A program made the position numbers and the translations under genes. A stretch of DNA of 64,000 bases from Enterobacter huaxiensis (lineage in GTDB: Bacteria; Pseudomonadota; Gammaproteobacteria; Enterobacterales; Enterobacteriaceae): positions 3,968,001 to 4,032,000 of the forward strand of contig NZ_CP043342.1 in assembly GCF_003594935.2 (NCBI RefSeq). Reading direction: 5' to 3'. The notes beneath the pieces were generated by a model. The model was not told the DNA's origin and ran no database searches. It saw only the letters and a list, made by a program, of their open reading frames with translations. Each line of letters starts with the position of its first letter. Position 1 is the first letter of the stretch. This document shows, in pieces, positions 24,712 through 33,512 of the stretch.

Positions 24712-27417
24712 TTAGTTCAGACGGCCGTGGCACGACTTGTACTTCTTGCCGGAACCACATGGGCACGGATCGTTACGGCCCACTTTACGATCGCCCGTCT
24801 GCGCAGCGATCGCGGCAGCCGCTTCGCCTTCGTCGGTCTGGTGGCTCAGCTGTTGCATCTGCGCCAGACGTTCAGCTTCTTCGCGACGCTGTTGCTCCAT
24901 CGCTTCCACTTCTTCCGGCATACGCACCTGAACCTTGCTCAGGGTGCTGATCACTTCATACTTCAGCGATTCCAGCATAGACGCAAACATGGCGAAGGAC
25001 TCGCGCTTGTACTCCTGCTTTGGATCTTTCTGCGCATACCCACGCAGGTGGATACCCTGACGCAGGTAGTCCATTGCGGCCAGGTGCTCTTTCCACAGGG
25101 AATCCAGCGTCTGGAGCATCACGCCTTTTTCGAAGTGACGCATCATCTCAGCGCCAACCACTTCTTCCTTACGCTTGTAAACGTCCAGTGCGGTTTCGAA
25201 GATACGCTCACGCAGGGTCTCTTCGTGCAGCTCAGGCTCTTTGTCCAGCCACTCTTTGATTGGCAGCTCAAGGTCGAAGTCGTTTTTCAGACGTTCCTGC
25301 AGGCCTTCGATATCCCACATCTCTTCCAGAGACTGCGGTGGAATGTGGCCATCGATGGTGGCTTTAAACACGTCCTCACGGATGCTGTTAATGGTTTCGC
25401 TTACGTCAGACACGTCCAGCAGTTCGTTACGCTGGGTGTAGATGGCGCGACGCTGGTCGTTGGCAACATCATCATATTCCAGCAGCTGCTTACGAATATC
25501 AAAGTTGCGGCTTTCTACCTTACGCTGCGCGTTCGCAATCGCTTTGGTCACCCACGGGTGCTCGATCGCTTCGCCAGGCTTCATACCCAGTTTACGCATC
25601 ATGCCGGAAACGCGGTCAGAGGCGAAAATACGCATCAGCGCATCTTCCATAGACAGGTAGAAGCGGGAAGAACCGGCATCACCCTGACGACCCGCACGGC
25701 CGCGCAGCTGGTTATCGATACGACGAGACTCATGGCGCTCGGTACCAATAATATGCAGACCACCGGATGCCAGAACGGCATCGTGACGAACCTGCCAGTC
25801 GGCTTTAATCTGCGCGATCTGTTCTGGCGTTGGGTTTTCCAGCTCCGCCACTTCAGCCTGCCAGCTACCGCCGAGCATAATATCCGTACCACGACCCGCC
25901 ATGTTGGTGGCGATGGTCACGGCTCCCGGATAACCCGCCTGCGCAACGATATCCGCTTCTTTAGCGTGGAATTTGGCGTTCAGTACGTTGTGTTTGATGC
26001 CCGCTTTGGTCAGCTCATTGGAAACCACTTCGGATTTCTCGATGGAGATGGTCCCCACCAGCACCGGCTGGCCCGCCGCGGTACGATCGCGAATATCTTC
26101 GATGATCGCCTGAATTTTTTCCGCTTCGGTCATGTAGACCAGATCCGGCATATCCTTACGGATCATCGGACGGTTTGTTGGAACAACCACGGTATCCAGC
26201 TTGTAGATGGAGCTGAATTCAAACGCTTCGGTATCTGCAGTACCGGTCATGCCTGCCAGCTTCTCGTACAGGCGGAAGTAGTTCTGGAAGGTAATGGACG
26301 CCAGTGTCTGGTTTTCGTTTTGAATATCAACGCCTTCTTTGGCTTCAACGGCCTGGTGCAGGCCGTCGGACCAGCGACGACCCTGCATGGTACGGCCGGT
26401 GTGTTCATCAACGATGATCACTTCACCGTCTTTCACGATGTAGTCAACGTCGCGGGTAAACAGCGCGTGGGCACGCAGTGCAGCGGTCACATGGTGCATC
26501 AGCATGATGTTAGTCGGTGAGTACAGTGACTCACCCTCTTCCATGATGCCCTGCGCAACCAGCAGCTCTTCAATCTGAACCAGGCCGCGTTCGGTCAGGT
26601 TCACCTGACGCGCTTTTTCATCAACGGAGAAGTGACCTTCCCCCTGGAAGGTGTCGGAGTCTTCTTTCTCCTGGCGCAGCAGGTGTGGAATGATTTTGTC
26701 GACTTTACGGTACATCTCGGAGCTGTCTTCAGCCGGGCCGGAGATGATCAGCGGGGTACGCGCTTCATCGATCAGGATGGAGTCCACCTCATCCACCAGC
26801 GCATAGTGCAGCTTACGCTGAACGCGCTCTTCAGGGCTGAACGCCATGTTGTCGCGCAGATAATCGAAGCCGTATTCGTTGTTGGTACCGTAGGTGATGT
26901 CCGCGTTATAGGCTTCACGCTTGGCGGGTGCCGGCAGGCCGGACATGTTGATACCCACGGTCAGGCCCAGGAATTCGAACAGCGGACGGTTGTTTTCGGC
27001 ATCACGCTGTGCCAGATAGTCGTTGACGGTAACGACGTGAACGCCTTTACCGGTCAGCGCATTCAGATAAGCAGGCAGCGTTGCGGTCAGGGTTTTACCT
27101 TCACCGGTACGCATTTCTGCGATGCAGCGTTCGTTAAGTACCATACCGCCCAGCAGCTGCACGTCGAAGTGACGCATGCCGAATACACGCTTACTTGCTT
27201 CACGCACGACGGCGAAAGCTTCCGGGATCAGGTTCTCTAACACTTCCCCTTTTTCCAGACGCGCGCGAAACTCTGCGGTTTTGGCTTTTAGCTCGTCGTC
27301 AGACAGCTTCTCCATCGCCGGCTCCATGCCGTTGATGACGGTGACGGCTTTGCGCATGCGGCGCAGGGTACGATCGTTACGACTACCAAAAACTTTGGTT
27401 AATAATTTGATTAACAT
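24712..27417 (-). CDS. secA: Preprotein translocase ATPase SecA
   Basis: SecA pushes preproteins through SecYEG by ATP hydrolysis. The 901-residue protein has Walker A MRTGEGKTLTATL near residue 102, the DEVDSILIDEARTPLI motor segment, and the GRAGRQGDAGSSRFYLSMED region of the second motor domain. Its C-terminal zinc linker NDPCPCGSGKKYKSCHG binds SecB and phospholipid. It lies 59 bases after secM; in E. coli stalled SecM opens a hairpin that hides the secA ribosome site, and the same arrangement is present here. The ATG follows an AT-rich leader. Confidence 0.98.
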   Translation of the reverse strand: MLIKLLTKVFGSRNDRTLRRMRKAVTVINGMEPAMEKLSDDELKAKTAEFRARLEKGEVLENLIPEAFAVVREASKRVFGMRHFDVQLLGGMVLNERCIAEMRTGEGKTLTATLPAYLNALTGKGVHVVTVNDYLAQRDAENNRPLFEFLGLTVGINMSGLPAPAKREAYNADITYGTNNEYGFDYLRDNMAFSPEERVQRKLHYALVDEVDSILIDEARTPLIISGPAEDSSEMYRKVDKIIPHLLRQEKEDSDTFQGEGHFSVDEKARQVNLTERGLVQIEELLVAQGIMEEGESLYSPTNIMLMHHVTAALRAHALFTRDVDYIVKDGEVIIVDEHTGRTMQGRRWSDGLHQAVEAKEGVDIQNENQTLASITFQNYFRLYEKLAGMTGTADTEAFEFSSIYKLDTVVVPTNRPMIRKDMPDLVYMTEAEKIQAIIEDIRDRTAAGQPVLVGTISIEKSEVVSNELTKAGIKHNVLNAKFHAKEADIVAQAGYPGAVTIATNMAGRGTDIMLGGSWQAEVAELENPTPEQIAQIKADWQVRHDAVLASGGLHIIGTERHESRRIDNQLRGRAGRQGDAGSSRFYLSMEDALMRIFASDRVSGMMRKLGMKPGEAIEHPWVTKAIANAQRKVESRNFDIRKQLLEYDDVANDQRRAIYTQRNELLDVSDVSETINSIREDVFKATIDGHIPPQSLEEMWDIEGLQERLKNDFDLELPIKEWLDKEPELHEETLRERIFETALDVYKRKEEVVGAEMMRHFEKGVMLQTLDSLWKEHLAAMDYLRQGIHLRGYAQKDPKQEYKRESFAMFASMLESLKYEVISTLSKVQVRMPEEVEAMEQQRREEAERLAQMQQLSHQTDEGEAAAAIAAQTGDRKVGRNDPCPCGSGKKYKSCHGRLN

Positions 27418-27476
27418 AATAAATTCTCAAACGCCCCAGATGGGCAGATAAATTAAGGTATTGAAAAAGCGTTAAT

Positions 27477-27980
27477 TTAGCTGAGGCGCTGTGGCCCGGC
27501 GCGGATGCCATGAACCTGGCTTATCCAGGTCGAAACCGAGAAGGCTGCGGGGGGAACGAAAGCGGTTAACGCCGTCTGACGAACCGTAACAGGCGGCTGG
27601 CTATCCTGCGTCAGCAGCGCGTTAAGCGTGTCGAGCAGAGCAAGATGCTGAGCCTGTTCAGGCAGCGCCTCTTCCGCAGCAGGCATGGTCTGAGGTGCCA
27701 TCGCAAATGACAGATGGCGAATAACGGTGCGGATAGCGTGCTGGTGCCAGTAATCGACGGTAAAATTCGGGCGGCGGTTGGCTTCGAGCCATGCGAGGTT
27801 AGTAAAGTTAACCCGCGTGGATAAATCGTGTTTGGTGGTGGTTGTCTTTGTGGGTGCTGCGGCTTCAGCACTGTTGCTGAGCGCAGGCAAGCCGAGACTC
27901 GCCGCGACCATCCCTAATAAGAGATGCGGCCAGAAGTAACGTCTGCCAAGTTGTCGCCAGCGCGTCAGTATTCCGCTCAC
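27477..27980 (-). CDS. secM: Secretion monitor, ribosome-arrest peptide SecM
   Basis: SecM senses Sec capacity: its nascent chain stalls the ribosome until pulled by SecA, and stalling raises secA translation. The 167-residue product has a long N-terminal signal (RYFWPHLLLGMVAASLGLPALSNS). Its C-terminus FSVSTWISQVHGIRAGP keeps the arrest pattern FxxxxWIxxxxGIRAGP at about residues 147-163. The GTG at 27980 follows GGAG and gives the E. coli-like start VSGILTRWRQLGRRYFW; the longer ATG frame at 28022 lacks a matching ribosome site. The body between signal and arrest motif has diverged, as is usual. Confidence 0.95.
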   Translation of the reverse strand: MSGILTRWRQLGRRYFWPHLLLGMVAASLGLPALSNSAEAAAPTKTTTTKHDLSTRVNFTNLAWLEANRRPNFTVDYWHQHAIRTVIRHLSFAMAPQTMPAAEEALPEQAQHLALLDTLNALLTQDSQPPVTVRQTALTAFVPPAAFSVSTWISQVHGIRAGPQRLS

Positions 27981-28191
27981 TTGCTCCACCACATAAGCCA
28001 GCCTTGTGTAGGCTGAGGTCAATTATTCTTTTTAGCGCCCAGATATTACCACTAAAGCCATGGCACGGCAGCAGGAATGACGTCATGCGGCAGGTAAAAA
28101 CGGTCAAGAATTCAGCTAACGCACAGATTCTCTGCGACTGACGGATGGCCACGGAAGGCTGGGGCAAAACAGAGAAGGGTAAAAATAAAAA

Positions 28192-28242
28192 CGACTGGTC
28201 TTCCTGGCCGGAGAGAGTACCAGGTTAACCAGTCGATTTTTT
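28192..28242 (-). terminator. Terminator-like hairpin after lpxC
   Basis: On the minus strand CGACTGGT and ACCAGTCG form the outer stem, with an inner CCTGG/CCAGG pair. T-rich sequence flanks both sides. It lies about 20 bases beyond the lpxC stop. Some read-through to secM-secA is expected from what is known of E. coli. Confidence 0.75.
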
Positions 28243-28260
28243 ACGAAACGGCTTTAACCG

Positions 28261-29178
28261 TTACGCCAGAACCATAGTCGGGGCTTTGAACGCCAGCGGC
28301 AGTTCTGCTTCGTCTTCGAAGGTCACATATTCCCAAGCTTCCTGTTTTGCCAGGACGGCCTGCAACAGTTTGTTGTTCAGCGCATGACCGGATTTAAACG
28401 CGGTAAATGCACCAATGATGTTGTGACCACACATGAAGAGGTCGCCGATGGCATCCAGCATTTTGTGACGAACGAATTCATCTTCAAAACGCAGGCCGTC
28501 TTCGTTCAGTACGCGATAATCGTCAACAACGATGGCACAATCGAAGCTGCCGCCCAGGCACAGGCCACGGGACTGCAGATATTCGATATCACGCATAAAG
28601 CCGAAAGTACGCGCACGGCTGATCTGGCGCATAAACGCATCAGCAGAGAAGTTCATCGCATAGCGCTGGGTGCTGGCATCAATCGCCGGATGGTTAAAGT
28701 CGATGGTAAAGTCCAACGAGAAACCATTGTACGGTTTGAATTCAGCCCACTTGTCGCCATCTTCGACGCGAACGGTATCTTTGATGCGAACAAATTTCTT
28801 CGCGCAGTTCAGTTCTTCGATGCCGGCATCCAGCAACAGATAAACGAACGGAGCAGCACTACCATCCATAATCGGGATTTCTGGCGCATCGACTTCAACA
28901 ATAATGTTGTCGATACCCAGACCCGCCAGGGCGGCGTTCAGGTGCTCTACGGTAGAAATCCGCACGTCATGCTCGTTGACCAGACAAGTACAGAGCATAG
29001 TATCACGCACAGATTTGGCATCGGCCGGAAAATCTACCGGTGGATTCAAGTCGGTGCGACGATAGATGACCCCGGTATTGGCCGGCGCAGGGCGCAGCGT
29101 CAGTGTGACTTTTTTGCCGGTATGTAAACCGACGCCAGTCGCCTGAACGATACGTTTAAGTGTCCTTTGTTTGATCAT
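28261..29178 (-). CDS. lpxC: UDP-3-O-acyl-N-acetylglucosamine deacetylase
   Basis: LpxC catalyses the committed zinc-dependent step of lipid A synthesis. The 305-residue protein has His79 in STVEHLNAAL and the HKMLDAIGD motif (His238, Asp242) as zinc ligands and catalytic residues. The C-terminus ends in KAPTMVLA; in E. coli a terminal Leu-Ala is the signal for FtsH degradation, so post-translational control probably operates here too. It follows ftsZ by about 100 bases at the end of the dcw cluster. Confidence 0.98.
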   Translation of the reverse strand: MIKQRTLKRIVQATGVGLHTGKKVTLTLRPAPANTGVIYRRTDLNPPVDFPADAKSVRDTMLCTCLVNEHDVRISTVEHLNAALAGLGIDNIIVEVDAPEIPIMDGSAAPFVYLLLDAGIEELNCAKKFVRIKDTVRVEDGDKWAEFKPYNGFSLDFTIDFNHPAIDASTQRYAMNFSADAFMRQISRARTFGFMRDIEYLQSRGLCLGGSFDCAIVVDDYRVLNEDGLRFEDEFVRHKMLDAIGDLFMCGHNIIGAFTAFKSGHALNNKLLQAVLAKQEAWEYVTFEDEAELPLAFKAPTMVLA

Positions 29179-29279
29179 CGTATAATCTCGCCAAATTAAC
29201 TATCCAACCGAGAGTGTATATCACTAACGGTGGGCCAGTTTAGCACAAAGAGCGCAAATCCCCAAATTCCAGCCAATTC

Positions 29280-30431
29280 TTAGTCAGCTTGCTTACGCAG
29301 GAACGCTGGGATATCCAGATAATCTGGCTCTTTCGCCGTTTGTGGAGTGGTATCGTTAACCACTTTCGCGGCCGGTTTTTGCTCCTGAGTCAGCGGAGAC
29401 ATGCCGTGCTGCTGGTAACGATCCATAACCGGCTGCTGAGTCTGCTTGTTGGTCACCAGGGTGATCTCAGGACGCTTGTCCATACCGATACCGGTGGCAA
29501 CAACCGTTACACGCAGCTCGTCGTTCATTTCCGGGTCAAGAGAAGTACCGATTACCACGGTCGCGTTGTCGGAAGCGAACGCACGGATGGTGTTACCCAC
29601 GGTTTCGAACTCATCCAGACGCAGGTCGAAACCAGCGGTAATGTTGACCAGCACGCCGCGCGCACCGGACAGGTCGATATCTTCCAGCAGTGGAGAAGAG
29701 ATGGCCATTTCAGCCGCTTCTTCTGCACGATCTTCACCGCTTGCCACGCCAGAGCCCATCATCGCATAGCCCATTTCGGACATCACGGTGCGAACGTCTG
29801 CAAAGTCAACGTTCATCAGGCCAGGACGGGTAATCAGCTCAGCGATACCCTGAACCGCGCCTTTCAGCACGTCGTTTGCTGCGCCAAAGGCGTCCAGCAG
29901 GGAGATACCGCGACCCAGAACTTTCAGCAGTTTGTCGTTCGGGATGGTAATCAGAGAGTCCACATGTTTGGACAGCTCGGTGATACCCTGCTCCGCGAAT
30001 GCCATACGCTTCTTGCCTTCAAAGTTGAAAGGCTTGGTCACGACAGCAACGGTCAGGATACCTAAATCTTTTGCCACTTCAGCGACAACTGGTGCTGCAC
30101 CGGTGCCGGTACCGCCACCCATGCCCGCTGCGATGAAGACCATGTCTGCACCATCCAGTGCGGCGCGCAGGGCTTCACGATCTTCTTCTGCCGCATTACG
30201 GCCGACTTCCGGGTTAGCGCCAGCGCCCAGACCTTTGGTAATGCCACCGCCGATCTGAATGGTCTGGCCAACGGCCGTCTTACGCAGTGCCTGTGCATCG
30301 GTGTTGACCGCAAAGAATTCAACGCCTTCGATGCGTTCACGCACCATATGCTCTACGGCGTTACCGCCGCCGCCACCGACGCCGATGACTTTAATCACCG
30401 CGTCGTTGGTTAATTCCATAGGTTCAAACAT
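29280..30431 (-). CDS. ftsZ: Cell division tubulin FtsZ
   Basis: FtsZ is the GTPase that forms the cytokinetic ring. The 383-residue protein carries the GTP-binding glycine motif GMGGGTGTGAAPV at about residues 106-118, the T7 loop region NVDFADVRTVM, a variable linker, and the conserved C-terminal tail DYLDIPAFLRKQAD that FtsA, ZipA and ZapD bind. It lies about 60 bases after ftsA in the dcw cluster. Confidence 0.98.
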   Translation of the reverse strand: MFEPMELTNDAVIKVIGVGGGGGNAVEHMVRERIEGVEFFAVNTDAQALRKTAVGQTIQIGGGITKGLGAGANPEVGRNAAEEDREALRAALDGADMVFIAAGMGGGTGTGAAPVVAEVAKDLGILTVAVVTKPFNFEGKKRMAFAEQGITELSKHVDSLITIPNDKLLKVLGRGISLLDAFGAANDVLKGAVQGIAELITRPGLMNVDFADVRTVMSEMGYAMMGSGVASGEDRAEEAAEMAISSPLLEDIDLSGARGVLVNITAGFDLRLDEFETVGNTIRAFASDNATVVIGTSLDPEMNDELRVTVVATGIGMDKRPEITLVTNKQTQQPVMDRYQQHGMSPLTQEQKPAAKVVNDTTPQTAKEPDYLDIPAFLRKQAD

Positions 30432-30494
30432 AATCTCTCTCTCCGTTGTGCCTGTCGCCCGAGACCGCTAATTCTCTCCGGTCTCTTAAAAAAA

Positions 30495-31751
30495 TTAAAA
30501 CTCTTTTCGCAACCAGGTGTTAAGTCGTTTGACCCAAGACCCCACCGAGACGCGTTTTTCCACTTCTGCTTCACCACTCAAATGGGATTCTTTCCCGTAG
30601 TGCAGCAGGCCCACGGCCGTTGAGTAATACGGCTCCTGAGCGTAATCCGTTAAACCGGTAATATTCAGCGGCGCACCAATACGCACCTGCGTATGGAACA
30701 CGCGCTGAGCGCAGGCCGCAAGACCTTCAATTTGCGCTGCCCCGCCGGTTAATACAATCCCCGCCGCAAGATGATGTTTAACGCCCTGCTGGCGAAGCTG
30801 TTCCTGTAACTGCAAAATCTCTTCGTTGACCAGGTTGAGCAGCTCGGTATAGCGCGGCTCAATCACCTCTGCCAACGTCTGGCGCTGCAGGCTGCGCGGT
30901 GGACGACCACCGACGCTCGGCACTTCAACGCTCTCATCTTTGCCCACGATAGAACCCAGTGCGCACCCGTGGCGGACTTTAATGGCCTCTGCATCGCTCG
31001 GTGGCGTACCAAAGGCGTAGGCAATATCGCTGGTCACAACGTTCCCGGCATAAGGGATCACTTTGGTGTGGCGCAGCGCGCCGCCGGTATAGACAGCCAT
31101 GTCCATTGTACCACCACCAATATCGACCACACAGACGCCCAGTTCACGTTCATCTTCGGTCAGCACGGAATAACTCGCGGCCAGACCGGCGAAAATAAGT
31201 TGGTCAACTTTCAGGCCACAACGTTCAACGGCTTTGACGATGTTCTTCGCCATATCGTTGTGACATGTGATCAGGTGCACTTTTGCCTGCATACGCACGC
31301 CGGAAAGACCGACCGGGTTCTTGATCCCTTCCTGGTAGTCAATCGCATATTCCTGCGGGATCACGTGCAGCACGCGGTGCTCATCGCGAACGCGCACGGA
31401 CTTCGCCGTATGCACAACGTTCTCAACGTCTTCCTGCGTCACTTCTTCTTCAGAAATCGGCACCATACCGATTTCGTTCTGGCAGCTGATGTGCTTGCCA
31501 GAAAGGGCCAGATAGACAGAGGAGATCTGGCAATCCGCCATTAATTCAGCCTGATCGATGGCGCGCTGTACGCATTTCACCACCGACTCAAGGTCATTTA
31601 CCCCACCTTTATCCATACCACGGGACGGGCAGCTGCCCACGCCAATGATATTGACCATACCGTCGGGCAGAACTTCCCCTACTAAAGCGGCAACCTTCGC
31701 GGTGCCAATCTCCAGTCCAACTACCAGTTTTCTGTCCGTCGCCTTGATCAT
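30495..31751 (-). CDS. ftsA: Cell division actin-like protein FtsA
   Basis: FtsA tethers FtsZ to the membrane and recruits later division proteins. The 418-residue actin-fold protein begins MIKATDRKLVVGLEIGTAKVA (phosphate-1 loop), has VVDIGGGTMDMAVY (phosphate-2 loop) and AAGIVLTGGAAQIEG (adenosine loop). It ends in the amphipathic membrane helix GSWVKRLNTWLRKEF. Its start overlaps the ftsQ stop by four bases. Confidence 0.98.
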   Translation of the reverse strand: MIKATDRKLVVGLEIGTAKVAALVGEVLPDGMVNIIGVGSCPSRGMDKGGVNDLESVVKCVQRAIDQAELMADCQISSVYLALSGKHISCQNEIGMVPISEEEVTQEDVENVVHTAKSVRVRDEHRVLHVIPQEYAIDYQEGIKNPVGLSGVRMQAKVHLITCHNDMAKNIVKAVERCGLKVDQLIFAGLAASYSVLTEDERELGVCVVDIGGGTMDMAVYTGGALRHTKVIPYAGNVVTSDIAYAFGTPPSDAEAIKVRHGCALGSIVGKDESVEVPSVGGRPPRSLQRQTLAEVIEPRYTELLNLVNEEILQLQEQLRQQGVKHHLAAGIVLTGGAAQIEGLAACAQRVFHTQVRIGAPLNITGLTDYAQEPYYSTAVGLLHYGKESHLSGEAEVEKRVSVGSWVKRLNTWLRKEF

Positions 31752-32590
31752 TGTTGTTCTGCCTGTACCTGTGCCTGATTCTGTTGCTGATTAGGTTCCT
31801 CGACCGGAGCCGGCTCCCAACCGACTGCTGCGCCTGAGTCATAGCGCAAATCAACGTAGCTTATCCGTTTGCCGTCCGTCTGCGCCTGCTGCTGTAAAAC
31901 CGGGTAAAGTTCTACAAAACGCGCCAGACGTTTCATTGTGTCGCCGCGGCCAAGGTTGAGCTTAATGCCATTCGTTAACGTCAGCTGCCAGGAGCGGCGC
32001 GCCGTCATCGCGGCATCTTTTAACGTAAAGCGGTTCTTAGCCAGCACCTGTCCCATATCGCGAAAACCCTGTAACACTTCATTTTCGCTGCCTTCCGGGC
32101 CATACAACATCGGTAAATTTTGCTTGTTGACGCGATCGCTTGGGACGCTGAAGGAATTTCCGTCCACGTCTACCATGTGCTGATCATTCCAACGCGCAAT
32201 GGGCACATATTCAACCAGATGAATCTTCAATTCATCAGGCCATTGCTTTCTTACGCTCGCCTGTTTTATCCACGGCAGACGTTCAATCTGGCTCTGGATA
32301 ATATTGACGTCCTGCGTCATAAAGGTGCCAGGCGAACCCAGCGCCAGAATAGACTGGCGAATATCATCGTTACGCGTGTAGTGACGCTCGCCGGTCACCA
32401 CAAGCTTAGAGAGCGGTAAACGCTGCGCATCTTCCATCCAGCCCAGCACCATCCAGCCGCTGATAAACACGGTGCACAGCACCCCGAGCAGGAAAATAAT
32501 TCCTGCAAGACGCGTTCCATTACTCCGGCGTGAAGAAGAATATTCTTCCTCTTCTTCGCGGTTGCGCGTGTTCAATGCAGCCTGAGACAT
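31748..32590 (-). CDS. ftsQ: Cell division protein FtsQ
   Basis: FtsQ is a bitopic inner-membrane protein that bridges early and late divisome proteins through FtsB and FtsL. The 280 residues comprise a short cytoplasmic part, a membrane helix at about 29-48 (GIIFLLGVLCTVFISGWMVL), a POTRA domain (PLSKLVVTGERHYTRNDDIRQSI, in part) and a beta domain. The tail is rich in Gln and Pro. It overlaps ftsA by four bases and begins directly after ddlB. Confidence 0.97.
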   Translation of the reverse strand: MSQAALNTRNREEEEEYSSSRRSNGTRLAGIIFLLGVLCTVFISGWMVLGWMEDAQRLPLSKLVVTGERHYTRNDDIRQSILALGSPGTFMTQDVNIIQSQIERLPWIKQASVRKQWPDELKIHLVEYVPIARWNDQHMVDVDGNSFSVPSDRVNKQNLPMLYGPEGSENEVLQGFRDMGQVLAKNRFTLKDAAMTARRSWQLTLTNGIKLNLGRGDTMKRLARFVELYPVLQQQAQTDGKRISYVDLRYDSGAAVGWEPAPVEEPNQQQNQAQVQAEQQ

Positions 32591-32591
32591 A

Positions 32592-33512
32592 TCAGCCCGC
32601 CTGGTCCAGAATACGTACGACTAACTGCGAGAAGCTCATTCCCGCCTGACGCGCCGCCATCGGCACAAGGCTGTGGCTGGTCATGCCTGGAGAAGTGTTG
32701 GCTTCCAGCAGGTAAAATTGCCCATCACTGTCGAGCATCACATCAATGCGTCCCCAGCCGCGGCACCCCAGAACATTCCAGGCTTTAAGCACCAGAGACT
32801 GTAAATCTGCTTCACGTTCTGCTTCAAGACCACTTGGGCAGAAATATTGCGTCTCATCAGAGAGATACTTCGCCTCATAATCATAGAAGACTCCGGCGGG
32901 TTGGATGCGAATTGACGGTAAAATTTCTTCGCCAAGCATCGCGACGGTAAATTCCGGCCCGCTGAGCCATTTTTCAATCAGAACTTCTTCATCATGTTGA
33001 AATGCCAGCGCTAAGGCAGAGGATAAATCCCCTGCTTTATCGACTTTGGACATTCCCACGCTTGAGCCTTCGCGGCTCGGCTTAACAATAACCGGCAGGC
33101 CCAGTGCAGCAATGCGTGTATTAACGCTGTCTGACAGGCCCAATTCAAATTCACGACGCGTCAGCGCAACCCATGGCGCAACGGGCAGCCCCGCCCCTTG
33201 CCACAGCAGTTTGCTGCGCAGTTTATCCATGGAAATGGCAGACGCCATAACGCCGCTGCCGGTGTACGGCATGCCGATTAACTCCAGCAATCCCTGCAGC
33301 GTGCCGTCTTCACCACCGCGACCGTGCAGGGCGATGAAGACTTTATCAAAGCCCATCGCTTTCAGCTGCGTCACATCGGCCTCTTTAGGATCGACCGGGT
33401 GCGCATCCACGCCGCCTTCACGCAGGCCCGCCAGCACGGCTGCGCCTGAGTTCAGGGAAACCTCGCGCTCGGCGGAGGTGCCGCCAAACAGGACAGCAAT
33501 CTTATCAGCCAT
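32592..33512 (-). CDS. ddlB: D-alanine--D-alanine ligase B
   Basis: DdlB joins two D-alanines for the peptidoglycan stem. The 306-residue ATP-grasp enzyme has the N-terminal VLFGGTSAEREVSLNSG, the loop LHGRGGEDGTLQG, VKPSREGSSVGMSKV for ATP binding and the magnesium ligands in DVMLDSDGQFYLLEANTSPGM (in part). It overlaps murC by eight bases and abuts ftsQ. Confidence 0.98.
   Translation of the reverse strand: MADKIAVLFGGTSAEREVSLNSGAAVLAGLREGGVDAHPVDPKEADVTQLKAMGFDKVFIALHGRGGEDGTLQGLLELIGMPYTGSGVMASAISMDKLRSKLLWQGAGLPVAPWVALTRREFELGLSDSVNTRIAALGLPVIVKPSREGSSVGMSKVDKAGDLSSALALAFQHDEEVLIEKWLSGPEFTVAMLGEEILPSIRIQPAGVFYDYEAKYLSDETQYFCPSGLEAEREADLQSLVLKAWNVLGCRGWGRIDVMLDSDGQFYLLEANTSPGMTSHSLVPMAARQAGMSFSQLVVRILDQAG

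Noticed and set aside
24571..26520. Long plus-strand open frame (649 codons) opposite secA and mutT
   Set aside because: It runs antisense to two conserved genes, lacks a ribosome site and has no family resemblance.
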